Source: Anseranas semipalmata
Taxonomy: Eukaryota > Chordata > Aves > Anseriformes > Anseranatidae
Reading direction: 5' to 3'
Assembly (NCBI GenBank): GCA_013399115.1
Contig: VXAA01001511.1
Coordinates: 28,554 to 92,553, forward strand
DNA length: 64,000 nucleotides
Shown: one piece after another, positions 35,901-50,094 of the stretch
How the letters are laid out: every line of letters starts with the position of its first letter
Numbering within the stretch: the first letter of the stretch is position 1
Made by a program: the position numbers and the translations under genes
Notes under the pieces: model-generated
What the model was told of the DNA's origin: nothing
What the model saw: the letters and a program-made list of their open reading frames with translations, nothing else
Database searches by the model: none

Positions 35901-38900
35901 CCTGCGAAGATTATGTTATTCCCTTCTCCTTTGTCCTAATCAATAACTGTTGATACAGCTGAGAAAAGATACTTGAAAATGATACTTGAAAGCCTGTTTT
36001 GTGACTGCTACTTAGGAAACTCGTGAATTAAAAAAGAAATTGTAGCAATGCAAGTCTTCCTTCTTTAAAGAATGGATCAAATTATATACTTTGAGGCACA
36101 CCTGACTCTTAAAATACACTGGGGCTCTTTCAGCAGCAATTAGACTGCATGCTGCATATGCATGTTTCATGTGAATGATGCTTAAGAAAGGAAGAATTAA
36201 TGGGAACACTGATTTTGATCTATTCATTTATACCAAGGAAGCTCTGGTCTTTTAAAACCTTCTGGAACATTTTAGATACAATTATTCAATCTTTTAAGGG
36301 ACTCTGGGTAATTTTCATTCAGGTTTCTAAGTGTTTCCTAACCTGTTCAATCAGCTGTCATTTGCAAAATACTTTGAAGATATAAAACATGCTATAAATG
36401 CCATGTATCATAATTAGTAACTCACTGGTTTACTTTTATGTGTACATTGAGTATTTTGGACAGGAAATACAGAAGGAGAACATACATGTACGTGAGAAGA
36501 GAGTATGTTATGACACAATGACTTGTTCAGAAGACTACTTAAAGAGAGCCATGAAGGAAATGCGTTATCTAAGAACAAAAGCATGTTGACTTCTGAATAT
36601 TACATCACCAAATGAGGAACCCACAAGCAAGACATAATTTCTACTGTAAGTACCACTACAATAGACAAATATTTAATTTTGTTGAACTTTGCAATTTGTA
36701 TTCAGTTTCCATTGCTTGAGATGGTGGGCTAGAATGAAGAATTAGATTAACTGATTAGTAATTAAATTGGAGAAAATGCTTCAGTGACATCTGTTTCAGT
36801 TAAAAATAAAGGTGTCTTATTTTAGTTAATGGCCTTTCTTTTGAAATATTGGCTATGTATTAAGGTCTGATTAGACACAAAGTTGTGTATGAGTTCAGGT
36901 TTGCTGTATCTAAATAGCATAATTTAGGAAAATTGCATCAGTTATCCAGTATGCTATTACTGAGAACACTTATTTGGGTAGTTGGACATATCCTCAACTT
37001 CAATATGATCAAAAATTCCACTGTAATACTGTGCATACTTATTTCCATATAACAATGTGATGATTAATTTGGAGCTTGGAGATTAGGAAACTGTTGAGTA
37101 GACTGGTACTTATCCAGAAAACCACTTAAAACATGTTTTCATGTAAACACATCAGTGTAAGTAGTCCTACCGTAGTCACATATTGGAGGTCCTTCTGTTT
37201 TTCCTTGGGAATTGTCAGCAGGTATGTAAGTTTTGACTGGAAAGTTTTCTCAAGCCCTGAAGGAAAATCCTATCCAAAATCTGAGAGAGAAAGAAACTAA
37301 TGCTCTAGTGCTCGAATGCATGAAATAGGAAAATCTGTTTGCAGATCTCTTCTCTGCTTGATTCAGACAAGGGACTTGCACCACAGCTTTCTGAATTAGA
37401 GATAAGTCTTTGAGCCACCACAAAAGGAGCAGTTCTGGGTTTAGAAAAAAATTTCTTTTTGCTTTTGTGTATTTATTGTTCAAGATTTTGTCTTTTTTTT
37501 TTTTTAAAAAACTTCAGAAAATGTCTAATTCCTTCCAGTTTGATGTATGAGTGCGTTTTGTTTGTGAATAGGAAATCTTCTCTTTCTGCTTGGTTGTCTG
37601 TAGTCCTCAATCAGCATAAGGCTAAACATAATCTTGAATAATATTTTGGACTGGGGATAAACTACTTATCACCTTCATAATGGAACCTTTAATACCATGT
37701 AATAGAACTTGATTCTTTAAAGCAGTTCAGTTGTTCACACAGTTATGAGTCTGCTTTGGATCACTGTCTATGTTTCTGAAAGTAAACTAGAATTTTTATT
37801 TATTTGGAATGCTTAATTATGCTGAAATGATGTCTTCCAAAATACTTAACTGTTTTTTTGAAAGACCATTTTTCCTTGAATTAATTAAATCCTTTATTAG
37901 ATATTCTTTTTACTGCTTTAAGGTGTGTATTATACATGTAAATGCTGAGGTTGGAATTACTGATTAAAAAGCCCTGCCTACAGTGATTTCTCCTTGTTTG
38001 ACGTTCTTACATTCTCTTTTCTGTCCGAGTATCAGTGATTACATTCTTTTCTCTAGTATTATTTTAACATTGCTTTCTGGAACAATGTCAGAGGCTTTAT
38101 ATAACATGTTAACCATTAGCTCTACAGCTGAAGAATGAGTAGTTTTGAATCTTTAGGAAGCTAATGAACTCAAACATTAAATTTTAAATACTGAAAATAA
38201 CTCCCCCCCATGGCACCAAGTTATCTTCTGTCACTTTTTATCCCATGATCCTAAAGAGAATGGAAAACAACTGAGGTAAGTTGTACTGAGGTATCAAGGC
38301 TGCTGTTGCACCCAAGTGCAGCTGTTCCATAGCCTGCAGCACCATTACGAACTGTCCATGACAAATGAAGAATACATTTGCAGAGTCAGAAGGAGACCTC
38401 AGGCAGGCAGAATGTAATTACCTAATGAGAATTTGAGAAAGGCTGCAGGACCACCTGGGAAGGAAGGTGTTGCTTGCTGTTAGTAGGGTGCCAGGTAGAA
38501 AATGTTTTTAGATTATTTACTACACTGAGTAACCTACAGTGCAGTCATAATTTAAAATGATGGAACACTAAAGAGAAAAATGTACAGTGTCAGTAATTTT
38601 CAACCGAGTAATGAAGCATAATGGAACAGAGCCATCATGCTATATTATACAATCTGCATTTTATAGAATATGTGAATATAACTTCAGAGCAGATATTTGC
38701 TGTCTATTGAGTGAAATTGCACCAACTTTATATTTAAAAACAAAAAGTACTTTTCAAAAGAAAAGAGAAGGAAGTAGCTACTCTCTCCACTCTGAAATGC
38801 AAGTCTTACACATGGACTTGGATTAGTAGGACACAGTTCTTTTCTGTATCGGTGGTATTAAATCTGAGAGTACATCTCAGAAGAGAGTTGGTGAACCACA

Positions 38901-41900
38901 TGTAAAAGAAAGGTGGAGGTGAATATTGCTATGGACTGTAGCACAAAAACCTTTTCATATGAAGAATAAAACATAATGCTTACAAGCCCACATCAGATGT
39001 GATTCCTTTGAACATTGTGTCTAATAGACATTTAATCTATACATCTTTAGGGTTATTGATGCTGTTTCAGTATTTGCAGGGCAGGAGCAGCAAGAAAAGC
39101 TATAATTAAAATGAGTAAGGTGAGGATAAGAGCAGAAATAAGGAAAAATCATAAATAGCCTAATATCACAACTTCTTTTTCTAAGGATACTGCAGAAGCT
39201 GAGGTGCCAGTCTGTTAAGAGAGTAGGAAAGAGAAAATATTTCTGATATTTTTAAATGCCTTAGAAATAGCTATTATGTTTGAACGTGAAGGAGAATAAG
39301 TAGAAGGCTGTCCTGGTACTGGCAGTAGTTGTTTGACCAACTATTCGCCTTGCAAATATTTTTGCAATGCCTAAATCATGCTGCTGCCAAATAGAAGATG
39401 TTTTATTCTTGTGGCCGCTGTTCCATTATTCCATTGGTCTTCAGACTTTCTAGTTTTCTAGATTAGCTAAGGAGCCACATCAGTGAATGTATCCAAGCAT
39501 TTTTCAGCCCACTGCAGCTGTGAGGACTTAGTTTGTAGACACTATTTACATTTATTTATGCTTAGTATGTATGCTTAGTATTTCTACTGGCCATTGGTGA
39601 GAACTCTGCTGTAGTCAAGATTTTAAGTTTGGAACTATACCAAGTGCAGGCCAGGGGAAAGCTGAAAATTGTCTGGGAGAAGATAATGAAACAGGTTTTG
39701 AAGAAGTTTGAGCAAAAAATAGATGGATATTGTTTCCTAATAGCTGTAAAGTATGAAGTCTAAAACACTTATAGACAGTACTGGCAAAGCATGTTTGAGA
39801 AGTAGAGAGGCATCATAACATGAAATAGGTTCTTTGTGCTCTTCTTGTATTTTAATGATTGATTACCACAGATAAAATACATAGTAGTTTAATTTCATCA
39901 TATGTATAACCACTTCCCATCTTTATTAATATGCAATGAAAAGAGAGGATTTACTTCCTGCATCCCTTCTGGAAGAGAAGGGAATTGCTCAATGCTGGCA
40001 GGCAAATTCTTATAACATTCAACATGCTATAATGCTGAGATCTTCACTATGATGCGGTAAGCCACAAAATAACATGAAGACAAATACCTTTTTGGCATCC
40101 TTCCACTCTTTTATTTATTACATCTGTCTTTATTTTTGACTAGTGGAGAGAAAAACAACAACAACAAAAAAAAAAACCGAAAAAAAACACTGTGATTTAA
40201 AGTAGTCAAGGCCACTTTTTAGCAATTTTGTGTTTTGACACAGTACTTACTACATGAAACACTAGTAAATACATAGAGTTGTCCATGCATAATTTTTGAC
40301 TTACTCAAAGAGAGCACACTGTTCTTAAGGGAGGTCAGAGTGGGCTGGGAGAGGGATGTTTTTATTTGTGCCATTTCCAATAAAGATGAAATGCAGGTTA
40401 AGAGCGAGATGTAATAGACTGTTGTCAAGGATTCTACAGCAGTCTAGCACAAATTTGATGGTTTTTTTTTTTCTACCTCTTCCTTCATATCCCCAGGAGT
40501 TTAAGGCAAGATCTAAAAATTTCTTTCCTAACAGTTCTGCCTGTTTAAGTAAAACAAAACTTGTTACACTGTAGTGATGGATAGAGTAGCTAGAAATGCA
40601 TCTTTGCAGGTGGGTGCTGCTCTCCAGCTGTGCAGTGGATTTAATTTCTGTTGCTCCATACTCTATGTATAAAATGAGATCATGATGACAATACCCCCTT
40701 GCTCTTGCTTTTTGTCTCCTTTATCTAGCTGGACTGCAAAGTTCCCACAGAAGGAATGGTTTCCTGATGTGCACTTCAGTATATAAAATAAAAGGGTGGT
40801 GGGGCAGGCCCTGGGAAGGCACTGTCCTTTCCCAGCTGTGCCCTCCTCCCAGAGCTCCTCCTCCTGTTCAGTCTCAGACAGACATGATCAGTGCCTTCTC
40901 AACCTCATGAAAAGTTTGGTGGATGGTCTGTAGGACCAGGAGGTTTAGCCAGCCAAGCAATGTGCCAGGGCTTTAAAAGAGATAACATGGAAGTCACGCC
41001 TCAGGAGGCTGAAGGTGGATGCTGTTATTTGGGGCTCTCCTCTCCCAGACGACTTAAATCAAACTCACTCAGTTTGGGCAGGTTCTAGGTCCTGTCAATA
41101 TAAGAAATCCAAGATGTTTGGACAAAATAGTCCAGTGTGATTTTTGTGAATAAGTACTGAGTAAAAATAGCTGTAACTTTGAGTTTTGGCCTCCTTGCTG
41201 CAATAGCTGTCTCCTAAATCAAAATCAGTGGCAAAAGTTGCAGAACATCAGCCTGTCTTCAGTGTTCAGCTTCTGTTCCTTGTATTTTAGAAGGAGATGG
41301 AGACCAGCTTTCTTTGATCACTATTTATTCCATGAAAGAGTACCTCATGGATTAAGTAGATGCTATGTTCTCTGCAAATTGCTGCAAGTGTGATAGATGC
41401 GTGGGGTTATGGTGTCCTGCAAGGGCTCATGGAGGTGGGAGCAGCATGGGAGGTGAGTGGCCGAGGGCTGGCAGCAACGAAGCAGTGATATGTAGGGTAG
41501 CCTGGGGAGCCTGAGGAGCAGCAGGAACCGAGTACTAATCTGGGCAAGAAAGACCCTCGTGTCAGGCAGAGGGTAGGTGGTGATAGAGCTTTCTGCAGAG
41601 AACTTTTTAGTTCGCCCCTGTCAAACTAGGTCAAGCTGACTTCAGCACAGCTCTGCAGCTTTCCAACCCTCTATGCTTCAAAGAATTGAAGTCCTTTCTG
41701 TGTATAGACTAAAGCAACTGCACTTTAGTAAAATAAAAGAGAGACAATTCTGACAGATTGAGTTCTAGATTGGTACTTTAATCCTTTAGCCGAAATGCAG
41801 ATAATTTACATAGCAGCATTAACAGTCTTTGCTTTTTATTTATCTCTGAAACTTTAGTAGAATCATCCCTCTGAAAGGAAGACTGTCTTTAATTCTTGAA

Positions 41901-43388
41901 ATAAATCTGTTGCATTGTAAGGACATTTAACTAAGTAATCAATATTTTTTATTTATTTTTTTAAAAAAGTCTCGTATTCTATGTTATGAAACAATGAGAA
42001 AGATGAAAAAAATGCTGTCTAAAATATGCCTTACACATTGTGCAGATCTGCACTCTCAGATCTATAAAAGACATGCTGTTCTTAGGCATAAAAATGAAAT
42101 TCCTTTGCCAGTCCATAATGTTTTAAGCAGAAACCTATTTTAACTACTACATTTATTACAGAAAAATATGAAAATAAAAACAAAGCTCAGGATGCATGAA
42201 CCCATATGAGACAACAAAAAAACATTAAAATGCCAGCTAAGCTTGAAGCATCAAATTTTGCGAACTTCTAGTTAAAAATAGGTAGAAAGAGAATCAGGAT
42301 GTTATTCTAAAGAATGAATTGGATTTCTTTGCTCCATGATATCTAAAATGTTTTAACTAATGCCTAAATTAAAATAAAGACATTGTCTCCCCTACTCTGG
42401 GGTGCAAAGTAAATATCTAGCTGGATGGAGTGCTTTTTTCTTAAATTGAAGCTAAAACTGCAGAGCTTTATTCTTTTCCTGGATGAATAGTCCTCTTGTA
42501 GCAGATAACTATGTATGTGGCCAGCATCTACAAAGTAGCACTTTGAGGCAGCCTTCTAGACTTAAACTTGGAGCCACATCTTTGATTCTGGCTTATGAAA
42601 TGGATTTACAAACAAGCAACAAAGACAAAAGACTAGCTTGAAAATCTACTTAGAGATGTGTTGTCTGTATGGGGTTTTGTATAAGTGTGAGAGCATGGGG
42701 CTGGTAGCAGTCCTTTGCAGGAAGGAGCACATGGGAAAGGTGCCTGCATGTGAGGTTGGTCCATGTGTTCTGCCTGTTCTGGGAAAAAATGGGGATATTT
42801 AAAAAAAATATTTTGATTTTAAACAACCTGTTCAATACATTGGTAGATCCATGAACATCATTTTTTCTCTGAATAAAAAACATTTCTGTATGTGTTAAAA
42901 ATTAACTATCATGAAGCATGATAGGTCGTTCTCATTACTTCAGGATATTTGTTCTTGGGATTAATAGCCAAAAGAATTGTGATTCCTAGAAATTAAATGT
43001 ATGGCAATAAAGTGATAGTCTTCAGAAACTCCAAGTTTGACTTTTGGGCCAAATTAAAGGCTACTAACATCACCTGGAGTGTCTTCAGAGGGTTTTCAGG
43101 GAGACCAATATGTCCCATATTAGTTATTTAAATATTAACCATGTTAGATGAAGAATGTCTGTTCCTGGTTGCATGTAACAGCAAAGCTATTACTTTTTAG
43201 TTTTGAATCTGCACGTAAAACTATTTAAACCCTCCTCCCCCCTCAAATTTGAAAGTCCCAAATGTATTCTAATATCTCTAATATTGGTCTGAATTAATTA
43301 TTTTTTGTCCTAGTCTCTTGGTCTCTTGACAAGTTAGAATAGTCACTTATTTAAAAGTTTGGTGGTGAAATCAAGTGATTCAAAACAC

Positions 43389-43437
43389 ATTAGGAAACTA
43401 TTGCTATTATTAGGAAACTATACTATTAGGAAACTAT
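43389..43437 (+). repeat. three-copy 13-bp repeat (ATTAGGAAACTAT)
   Basis: Three exact copies of ATTAGGAAACTAT start at 43389, 43409 and 43425, at spacings of 20 and 16 bp. This indicates local slippage or duplication with small deletions. Confidence 0.9.
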
Positions 43438-43850
43438 TTTATTTACTTTAGGATCAGGATTAATATTATAATATAAATGCTTTATACTGATGATGTGGGG
43501 TGGGAAGAGAAGCCCAGAGAAAAATAACATTTTTTTCCACAAAAACTAATTAGTAGTTTTAGAAGTTGTTGTACTGGAACAATATATTGGACATAGACCA
43601 GCTACAAAGCAACTTAAAGGAACTTAAAACCTCAGTTTTTCCTGCTACTTGATAAGTATGTGAGTCTACGTATATAAAATCAGTGGGATTTTATGCAAGC
43701 ATAGCAATCCATTTAGGATTGATCAACAAATAGAAGAAGCCCCATTAACCCCATGTTCTAAGCCAAAATATGTTGCTTATTTCTGTATTTTACATGGACC
43801 AAACCTCATGTAAAAGCTGAAAAAAATATTTTCATTTCATATGTTCCTTC

Positions 43851-44183
43851 CTTAAAGGGGGCCTACAAGAAAGATGGGGAAAGACCGTTTATCAGGGAGC
43901 ATAGTGATAGGAGAAGTGGTAACGGTTTCAAATTAAAAGAGGGTAGGTTTAGATTAGATGTAAAGAAGAAATTCTTTTCTCAAATGGTGGTGAGGCACTG
44001 GAACAGGTTGCCCAGAGAAATTGTGGATGCCCCATCCCTGGAAGTGTTGAAGGCCAGGCTGGATGGGGCTTTGGGCAACCTGGTCTAGTAGGAGGTGTCC
44101 CTGTTCATGGCAGGGGAATAGGAACTAGATGATCTTTAAGGTCCCTTCCAACCCAACCCATTCTATGATTCTGTGATTCTATG
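43851..44183 (+). mobile_element. CR1 LINE, 3' end, plus strand
   Basis: This is a 5'-truncated CR1 of about 330 bp. It begins with AAAGGGGGCCTACAAGAAAG, runs through the degenerate end of ORF2 (no intact frame) and the 3' UTR with GGATGGGGCTTTGGGCAACC and AAGGTCCCTTCCAACCCAAC. It ends in the family-specific tail ATTCTATGATTCTGTGATT followed by CTATG. The tail without poly-A is diagnostic of CR1. It is in the opposite orientation to, and of similar subfamily as, the copy at 2841-3592. Confidence 0.97.
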
Positions 44184-47100
44184 TTTGTACTAAAAATTTT
44201 ATGCATAGATTATTTAGGGCAAAAGTGATTTTGAGTCCTCTTCCTCAAAGATTTTAATTAATATAGTCTGTATCATATTATAATCTGAGTCTCTTAATAT
44301 ATGTAAAAAAATCTTCTTAAGCTACAATCACTTGAGTGATGGATTGGTGGTTGCTGAACAGTTCATTTGAAAACTCGTCGAGTTACACAGTAATCACAGA
44401 ATCTCCAGTTTTATTATCCTTTAGGCCATTGAGAAATGCCTGCTATTTTGTTGTTCTATTTTCATTTTCATCATGTTCCAAACCAGAAATGTATCATTGC
44501 CTAAAAATGTGGTGGAAGGTAATAAAGAAAGAGAAGTGAAAGGTCAAATCTCTTGCAAACTGGTAAAACCACATAACTTAAATTTAAATAGAAACCACAG
44601 TATATGATCAGATATGATCATATGCTACTTATACAACTTATGGGTTGTCATATTATTTATAAAATAAAGAACATTATCATCAAGGGTGCTTGGGACTGTA
44701 GCAGTGTTGAATAAGGTAAAATTCACATTGACTTGCCTTTAGATGTGTGCTGGGTTCTTGTTTGGCCAAGGTAAAGGCATTTGTTTGGATTTTCTCTGTT
44801 GCATCAAATATCCCTTCTATTTTTTTCCCCACTGTTCACAAAAACGTGTAGGAAATAAAAATTCCTCAGTGGGAGACATGCATACATAATTATTTTATCT
44901 TGCTAATATTGCCGTTATTCCCTCAAATAGCTCTTTCAATTTTCCTACCTACCATTTGCTTTATATTTGCTTACAAAACAATTTAGTTATTGTGTGCACT
45001 TATGTACACACAGGAAAACTAGTTGAATGCTAAAGATAATTCTGACACCACGCTCGTTTTCTCAGACTTGTAACTTTACCTCCAAAGGACTCTTAAGAGG
45101 CTGCTCCAGGGTGCTTTCGAAGCCTCATTCTGCCCCCGTTCCTCGGTCGATGAGGATAGCTTCTGAGATGTTACTGCCATACCTGAAGTGGCGGGAGGGA
45201 TGCAGAGACTGTGAAGGTGACATTTGTCACACGGAAGACAGGAGCTCAGATCACATCCCTACCTAGGAGTGTATAGCCTGAGGTTGTGTAGCCTCAATAG
45301 TTCTGGGAACCGAATCTTCACCCCTGTTTTGGAGTTCTCTCACAGTGTAAGTCAATGAGGCTGTGGCGGCTGTTAGCTGTACATGCTGAACCACGCATAT
45401 GCCAGAAGAGATCCATCTTCAGCCCCACTGTTCCTGTTGCATGGAGAAAGCAGAGCCTTGAACACCTGATTACATACCAGAATAAGAGACAGACTATTAC
45501 GGTACCAGGGGTTCCCGAGCTCCTGCTCTCCAACACTCCTGTAGAAAAGGAGCGTAGATCAGCAGCGTAGATCTGCAGTGTGCACATCTTGCTGTCTGAG
45601 CCTGGTGTACGTAGTCTGATCTCTCACACAAATAAGTATTTACTCCCAAAGAAGTCCAGGCAGGCAGAAATCAAACACCAGAGTTGAGTGCCACCTTTCG
45701 AAAAGCACAGTGAACTTGTATTACCTATTTATTTTAAAGGTGTGTTGCTTCCAGTACAACCTCAGCTATTACTTGGAAAGAACCAAATCAAATGCTGAAT
45801 CTAGATCCACTACAAATTCATAAAGAAAAGGTTTCTAAAGTTTGTTTTGTTGAGGTCTTTTTAGAGTGCTTCAGATGAGACAGCGACTACTTTCAAATGT
45901 TATCATGGTTACTTTAAGGAATTTTGAAAACCAATGGTCAAGAAGAGTAGAAAAAATGCAGTTGCAGAAATAACCTGGCCTGGGACTGAAGTGCAATTTG
46001 GAAAGATGTACAGTCCCTCTTGCTGATGTATATGCAAAAGTAACACTATGAAAAGGGATAGGTATCACCAGATTTTTGCTTTAATTGGAAAACGCATGTT
46101 AAAAAACAAGCTGTAGGAGACTGGAAGTAAAATCCTATTAGTGTATGAGTCACTTCTGCTTGCATTTGATGATCTCTGGAATGCAATTTCCTGTGAACAG
46201 AACAGTCACAAGAAAATGGCAGAGAAGAGCCTCACTGAAGAGCTCTGCTGACATAGCTCAACCCTGCTGTAGTCAGTATTTTGGAGTATGAGCTATGCTT
46301 TGCCATTTGTCTTCTGAGCCATGGTCATCTCTCCTCATACTGTCAGCAAACACACAGAGGCAAGACACTCAGGAGGAGCTGCACTCCACAGCTTCTCTTG
46401 TTCTTTGTATGTGCTGCTTGGGCTCGAGTCCTTTCCGAGACTGGCAATTACCACTTAATGTGACCCCAAAGGCTCTGTGGTGGTCCTGTGACTTACTGAG
46501 AGATGGCCGGCTCTCAGCCTGTGCAATAAAGGCCAATGATCTACAGTAGCAATTAACAGTACTTATTCTCTTTAACGTGGGACAGAACTCTTACTTTTGC
46601 CGAAGTATATATGACTAAAGTAAAATTAAGTGTCAAACTCCATTGAAAGCAATAGTGAAACTCAGTGAAACCAATGTTTCACTGCAGATGCTTAACTAGA
46701 CAGTTTTTCTTCATCATTGCCTGGGCACTGCACATGGGCTGTGTTGCCATTCTCCTGTATAACAACTGTTCTGGGAGTCCTTTCTTTAGCTGCCTGGAGT
46801 TGCTGTGAGAACCTTGCTTCACTCTCTGCATAAATGCAAGCTGATATGAAAGAATCCAAAAGAAGCTGATATATAACCTGTGCCTTTTTACCAAGGGTAG
46901 GAAAAGATTAATTTCATGAAAACCTCAGAACAAGAAATTGTTAGGAATGATATATTGCTGATATTCTTAAAAAATACATATACAAAAAATGCATCAGAAA
47001 AAAAACATCCTTTATGGATACAAGGAGAAAAAACTGTTCTAGCATAAGTAAAAACATTGAAGAGAAGAAGCCATATGTTATTGGCCTTGCAAAATAAACA

Positions 47101-50094
47101 TTCTTTCCATTAATCCTGTCCTCATACAGAGTGTAAGGAGGTTTGGATGCTTATATTCAAGAATCTACTTCAGGTTTGCATGTGTTTCTATTCAACTGGG
47201 ATAAATATCCAGCAGAAGGGGACACCACCATGAAGATCTCACCTGGACTGCTATTGTGTCGTAAAAAGAAGGCACACAGATCAGGAGTGAAATACAGTAT
47301 AAAAGTTTTCTATAAGATGAGTTATGGATGCTATTGCTTCCATAGGGAAATGAGCACTTGTGCAAGGAAGAGAACAACATCTTCACCGTGCAAACATGCT
47401 TAACACAAGTGCAAAGCCACGGAGTAGGGTGGCTTAAATGGTCAAATTGAAAACTTCTGGATAAAAAGTATGAAATGCCTCTCAATGGATATATAATGAC
47501 AAGAAAGAAAAATGTACCTGTACTCAGGAAATACATTTCTCATCAGGCTTTGCGGAAGTGTTTGGGATTTCCAGTAAACCATAACAGACACTGCTTTTCC
47601 ACTGCAGAAATCCTGTTTTAAGAAGTGGGTGCAGAATATCTTCTTTGCACAAACTCAAGTATGTGGAAAGCTGTGGGGAGGCAGGACTGTAACAGGACAG
47701 AGATGGCAGAACTGTGAATACCTCCAGCTGTACGATTTGAGATTGTGCTGTGAGGCAGCTTGTGTGACAGATCTCTAGACGGAAAATCACCAGCTCTTAA
47801 GCAGAATGTCTGTCCTGACACAGGCTGGGAACTTCAGTGTTGGTTTCTCCCAAATGTATTCACTGATCCATTAGGCACTGTGCATTTGTTATTTTAAACC
47901 AACATGAAGGTGTGCATCAGAGTTCTGTTTCCCATAATCTATGGGAAAATTGATGGGAAAGAAACTCACACATACAGTTTACTTCTGCTGAGTTTATTCA
48001 GCACTGCATATTGCCTTAGCCATGCACGGCTTTTGTGCGTGGATGTAATTATACCCTGTGTTCTAGCTATGGGTGTCTTATTTGCATCACTGCAGAGTTA
48101 GCATATAGTAATAGAGTTGTAGGACACTTGTGGAAGATTAATGCCTTCATCCAGGTTAGTGGCAGACAGAACTAGACAGGAGGAATGCACATCTGGCATA
48201 GCAGGGACAAGGCTGTGTTGCTGTTATTTGCTGCCATAAATTGTAGCTGGTAAGATTTTTTTTTTTTTTTTGAGGTGTAATAAAATGTCTTTGATGACAG
48301 AAGCCAATTTTTCAAGGAAAAAAAAAACTGCTCACAGGAAAGCACTGGTCTAACTGAAACTTCTCATGGGAACCTGCATTTCAGCTCCACCATGGCCACA
48401 ATAGTGCACCTAGCCTACTTGCTGGTGCCAGGCTAGCCAAGGCACTGGATCATGCAGATTAATACTGGATCTTGAGTCTCCCATGTTCCCAGAAAGTCTC
48501 CTGACCTACGGTCTAGGTTCCTTCTGTGGCATGTGTGAGGGTCCTTCACTTAGTCCTACACCAAAAAAAAAAAATCACAAAACTTGTTTTAAAAAGCTTT
48601 CATTCTTACAGTATGTGGAAGAGGACATCTGCATGTATGGGAAAATCTAGCTCCTGACTACCTGTGTTGTCAGCGCACACGCTGCCTTCATAGTCTAGCT
48701 TCAGCGATTGCCTGGTTCCTTATGTCCCCCTCAGCAGCAAAGAAGTCATATCAGCCTCTGACATCCCTTAGATGACACAAACAAAGGGTTTTATTTACCC
48801 AAAGTAAGAAGAATAATTCTAAACCGCAAAGAAAATGGAGATGGAAAAATCCTGAAAAAAACAACCAGCATTTAGATAACCAAACAACCCACAATCAACC
48901 TATTCCCACTCTTCTGATTCATTTTCCTAACTGTATCCACAAGCACTTATTTTGTTCTCTCTGACTGCAGTTCCGTCCCAGAATGGGTTGTCCTCCTTTT
49001 CACTATGACATTTTCTCTGTTTCACATGGGAACAAGCACAGCCTCTTTGGCAATTTCCAAACACATATTATAAACAAAAGTATATTGTCGGGGAAAGTAA
49101 CCTTGCTAACCTATGCAAAAATCGTAGAAAAGAGTGTGGGGATTATGTTAGAAATGGTGAAGAAGGGTTGGCAATATGAAGAAATGGAAAAGGCAGAAAA
49201 AGGGTGTTCCCACTGCTTTTTAAATCTGCCTTTAAATTTTTTACTTGGCACTTTGACAACTCACAATTTAAATTTTTTCAGTCATCTTAATATTTAATCA
49301 CAATTTTTAATTATACTAGTAACTCGAGGCTACTTCTTAACTCAGCAATAACTTCATCTTCTATTAATAAATGGCACATATCCTCGGCTTTGACACTTAC
49401 TTGCTGTGAGTGTTTTGGCTTTGGTAGAACATGCAGTCCTGGACACTGTTATTGCCTCTTAAATCTTCTCAAGTTATCAGTACAGTGTTTCACCCTGATG
49501 ATGATAACTTAGTATAAAGATGTTCAGTTTTCACTGTGGTTCTTAGTGTTACTGTTGCTAAAAATACAGGAAATGAGAGAAAAAAGTTCTTTAAAAAATC
49601 TTGTCCTAGAACACATTCATATTCCAGAAGATTTTTCTTCTCCTTAGGCTGGAGAAGGGACACGCTGGTATCTGAGAGCTGTGGTCTACAAGAACATTAC
49701 ATCTCAGTGTGTGACAGGTTTGGGATGAAGGCCTTGTTTTTTATGCCAAATTGGCTCCAATTTGGGGGTTACAACACTCATGTGGCAGTGGTTTGGAGGC
49801 TGCTGGGTGACATGAGCCAATGGGCATGACTTCTGCTGGGATGCAGAGGCCATCCAGCCCAAATCCACAAGGGAACAGTAAACGATCTGGGACTTGCTGA
49901 GCTATCCACTCTCCCCACAGCTCTCTGAAGTGTCTGGTCTATGTGGCTCTGTGAAAACTGGAGAATGTGGCTTATGGGGTCAGGAAGGTTCACCATCTCT
50001 CCTGACCCTCTGAGACCAAACTGCTGTTTTTTTGCAGGCACCATGTCAGATAAATCTCTATATAAATTGACCAGACTCTATTTTACAATGTGAG
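44184..50094. other. no gene identified; one CpG-retaining patch
   Basis: AT-rich DNA apart from 45030-45625, where CpG dinucleotides are unusually frequent. A poly-T run lies at 48258-48272. Several frames of 60-115 codons on both strands show no domain. Confidence 0.5.
45030..45625. other. CpG-retaining patch, function unknown
   Basis: By eye there are about seventeen CpGs in 600 bp, far above the surrounding DNA, at moderate GC. Two overlapping frames (45355-45570 plus, 45318-45587 minus) and one upstream (45027-45266 plus) are open, but none is recognisable. It could be a weak CpG island, a conserved enhancer, an old exon or a young insertion. Confidence 0.35.

Larger units (their letters stand above)
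26356..43850. other. long gene-free AT-rich region
   Basis: No gene, RNA gene or recognisable transposon could be supported over this 17.5 kb. Visible features are the compound microsatellite at 26759-26916 and poly-T or poly-A runs at 28149-28167, 34193-34211 and 35862-35878. There is also a duplicated ATGCTTAGTATGT unit at 39559-39582 and a three-copy short repeat at 43389-43437. Isolated donor-like sites (AAG/GTGAGTA at 31152, CTG/GTAAGTA at 34733, GAG/GTAAGTT near 38276, GAG/GTGAGT near 41454) are not attached to convincing exons. Frames of 100-167 codons (28542-28916 minus, 31629-31949 plus, 32506-33009 minus, 34712-35050 plus) show no domain or splice context. Confidence 0.5.
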
